This document shows positions 33,811 through 34,157 of a stretch of DNA of 34,157 nucleotides, in pieces. The stretch covers positions 1-34,157 of the forward strand of contig WXFE01000039.1 in NCBI GenBank assembly GCA_009881065.1. The letters run 5' to 3'. Each line of letters starts with the position of its first letter. Position 1 is the stretch's first letter. The notes under the pieces were generated by a model. That model made no database searches. It saw only the letters and a list, made by a program, of their open reading frames with translations, and was not told where the DNA came from. Origin of the DNA: Bacteroidales bacterium. Lineage in GTDB: Bacteria > Bacteroidota > Bacteroidia > Bacteroidales > VadinHA17. A program made the position numbers and the translations under genes.

Positions 33811-34157
33811 TTATTCTGCTGAGAACTGCCTGAGCAGTTCGCGGTATGCGGAAAAGATTCTTGACTTGGAGATAAATCCCACGTACCGGCCCTGGTCAAG
33901 CACAGGGAGGTTCCAGGCTCCGGTGCGTTCAAAGGCGTCAAGGACTGCATCACCTCTCTCACTGATATCAATATATGAAGGTGGTATGGCCATCAGTTCT
34001 CTTACGGTTAGTTTATCATAGAGTTCGGGGTTGAACATTTTGTCACGGACGTCATCAAGCAGCACAACTCCCTCCAGGATATTGAACTCATCCACCACAG
34101 GGAAGAGGTTCCGGTTTGATTTTGAGATTTGCTTCACAAGATCTCTCAGGGTGCCGT
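33811..34157 (-). CDS. C-terminal part of a ClC chloride channel with CBS domains, cut by window edge
   Basis: The visible 115 residues hold the end of one CBS domain and a complete second one (ELMAIPPSYIDISERGDAV, then WNLPVLDQGRYVGFISKSRI). The linking text MFNPELYDKLTVRELM and the ending FSAYRELLRQFS are what I know from the tail of Bacteroidota ClC-type chloride channels or antiporters. The frame stays open to base 34157 (upstream residues read GTLRDLV), so the GTG at 34137 is an internal Val and not a start. The transmembrane part lies outside the window, so the ClC call rests on the tail only. Confidence 0.75.
   Translation of the reverse strand, partial: GTLRDLVKQISKSNRNLFPVVDEFNILEGVVLLDDVRDKMFNPELYDKLTVRELMAIPPSYIDISERGDAVLDAFERTGAWNLPVLDQGRYVGFISKSRIFSAYRELLRQFSAE

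Noticed and set aside
34137..34157. GTG start of a short two-CBS protein at the right edge
   Set aside because: The frame remains open upstream to the window end, and the text fits the internal tail of a ClC channel.

Overview
The window looks like chromosomal DNA from a member of the Bacteroidota, most likely a Bacteroidales-type lineage. Several start regions carry the Bacteroidota -7 promoter element TAnnTTTG, Shine-Dalgarno sequences are weak or absent, and many products belong to families typical of the phylum (DUF3078, DUF4197, S9 peptidases, serine hydrolases with a DUF3471-type tail, TamB next to ExbB/ExbD/TonB, ClC channels with C-terminal CBS domains). No rRNA, tRNA, CRISPR array, insertion sequence or phage gene was recognised.

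Layout. (1) 1-2845, minus strand: an S9 peptidase that runs off the left edge, preceded by a lipoprotein-type remnant of an M81/MlrC-like gene. (2) 2846-3459: a divergent spacer with a 67-bp tandem array. (3) 3460-8714, plus strand: a prolyl-oligopeptidase-like lipoprotein and two tandem serine-hydrolase paralogues, ending in a heptamer array. (4) 8803-15091, plus strand: a PrsW-like membrane protease, then a tight amino-sugar module (nagA, an atypical ROK kinase, an MFS permease, a SIS-domain protein and a UroD/MtaA-like protein whose start region is present in triplicate). (5) 15092-19828, plus strand: small envelope or stress proteins, including an exported coiled-coil protein, an sll1863-like protein, a membrane-anchored small protein, a DUF4197 lipoprotein, a DUF3078 protein and an exported nitroreductase. 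(6) 20013-22304: a nucleoside-type permease and a ZIP metal transporter, convergent across a 45-bp tandem array. (7) 22419-24475: a J-domain membrane protein, a hotdog thioesterase, and tsaD converging on it. (8) 24528-31146, plus strand: tamB, exbB, exbD and a tonB-like gene. (9) 31159-34157, minus strand: a TSUP permease, a lone receiver domain, glyA, and the end of a ClC channel.

How the genes may work together. The most coherent pathway is the amino-sugar block: uptake by MFS, phosphorylation by ROK, deacetylation by NagA, and isomerisation or deamination by the SIS protein in place of a NagB that is not present here. A UroD-family protein with an HxC...C zinc signature is the unexplained member. 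The tamB-exbBD-tonB block points to envelope biogenesis and proton-motive-force-driven outer-membrane work.

A second theme is repeats. At least five unrelated short tandem arrays (67, 7, 40, 68 and 45 bp) sit in gene gaps. Three of them touch a stop codon, a start codon or a gene end.
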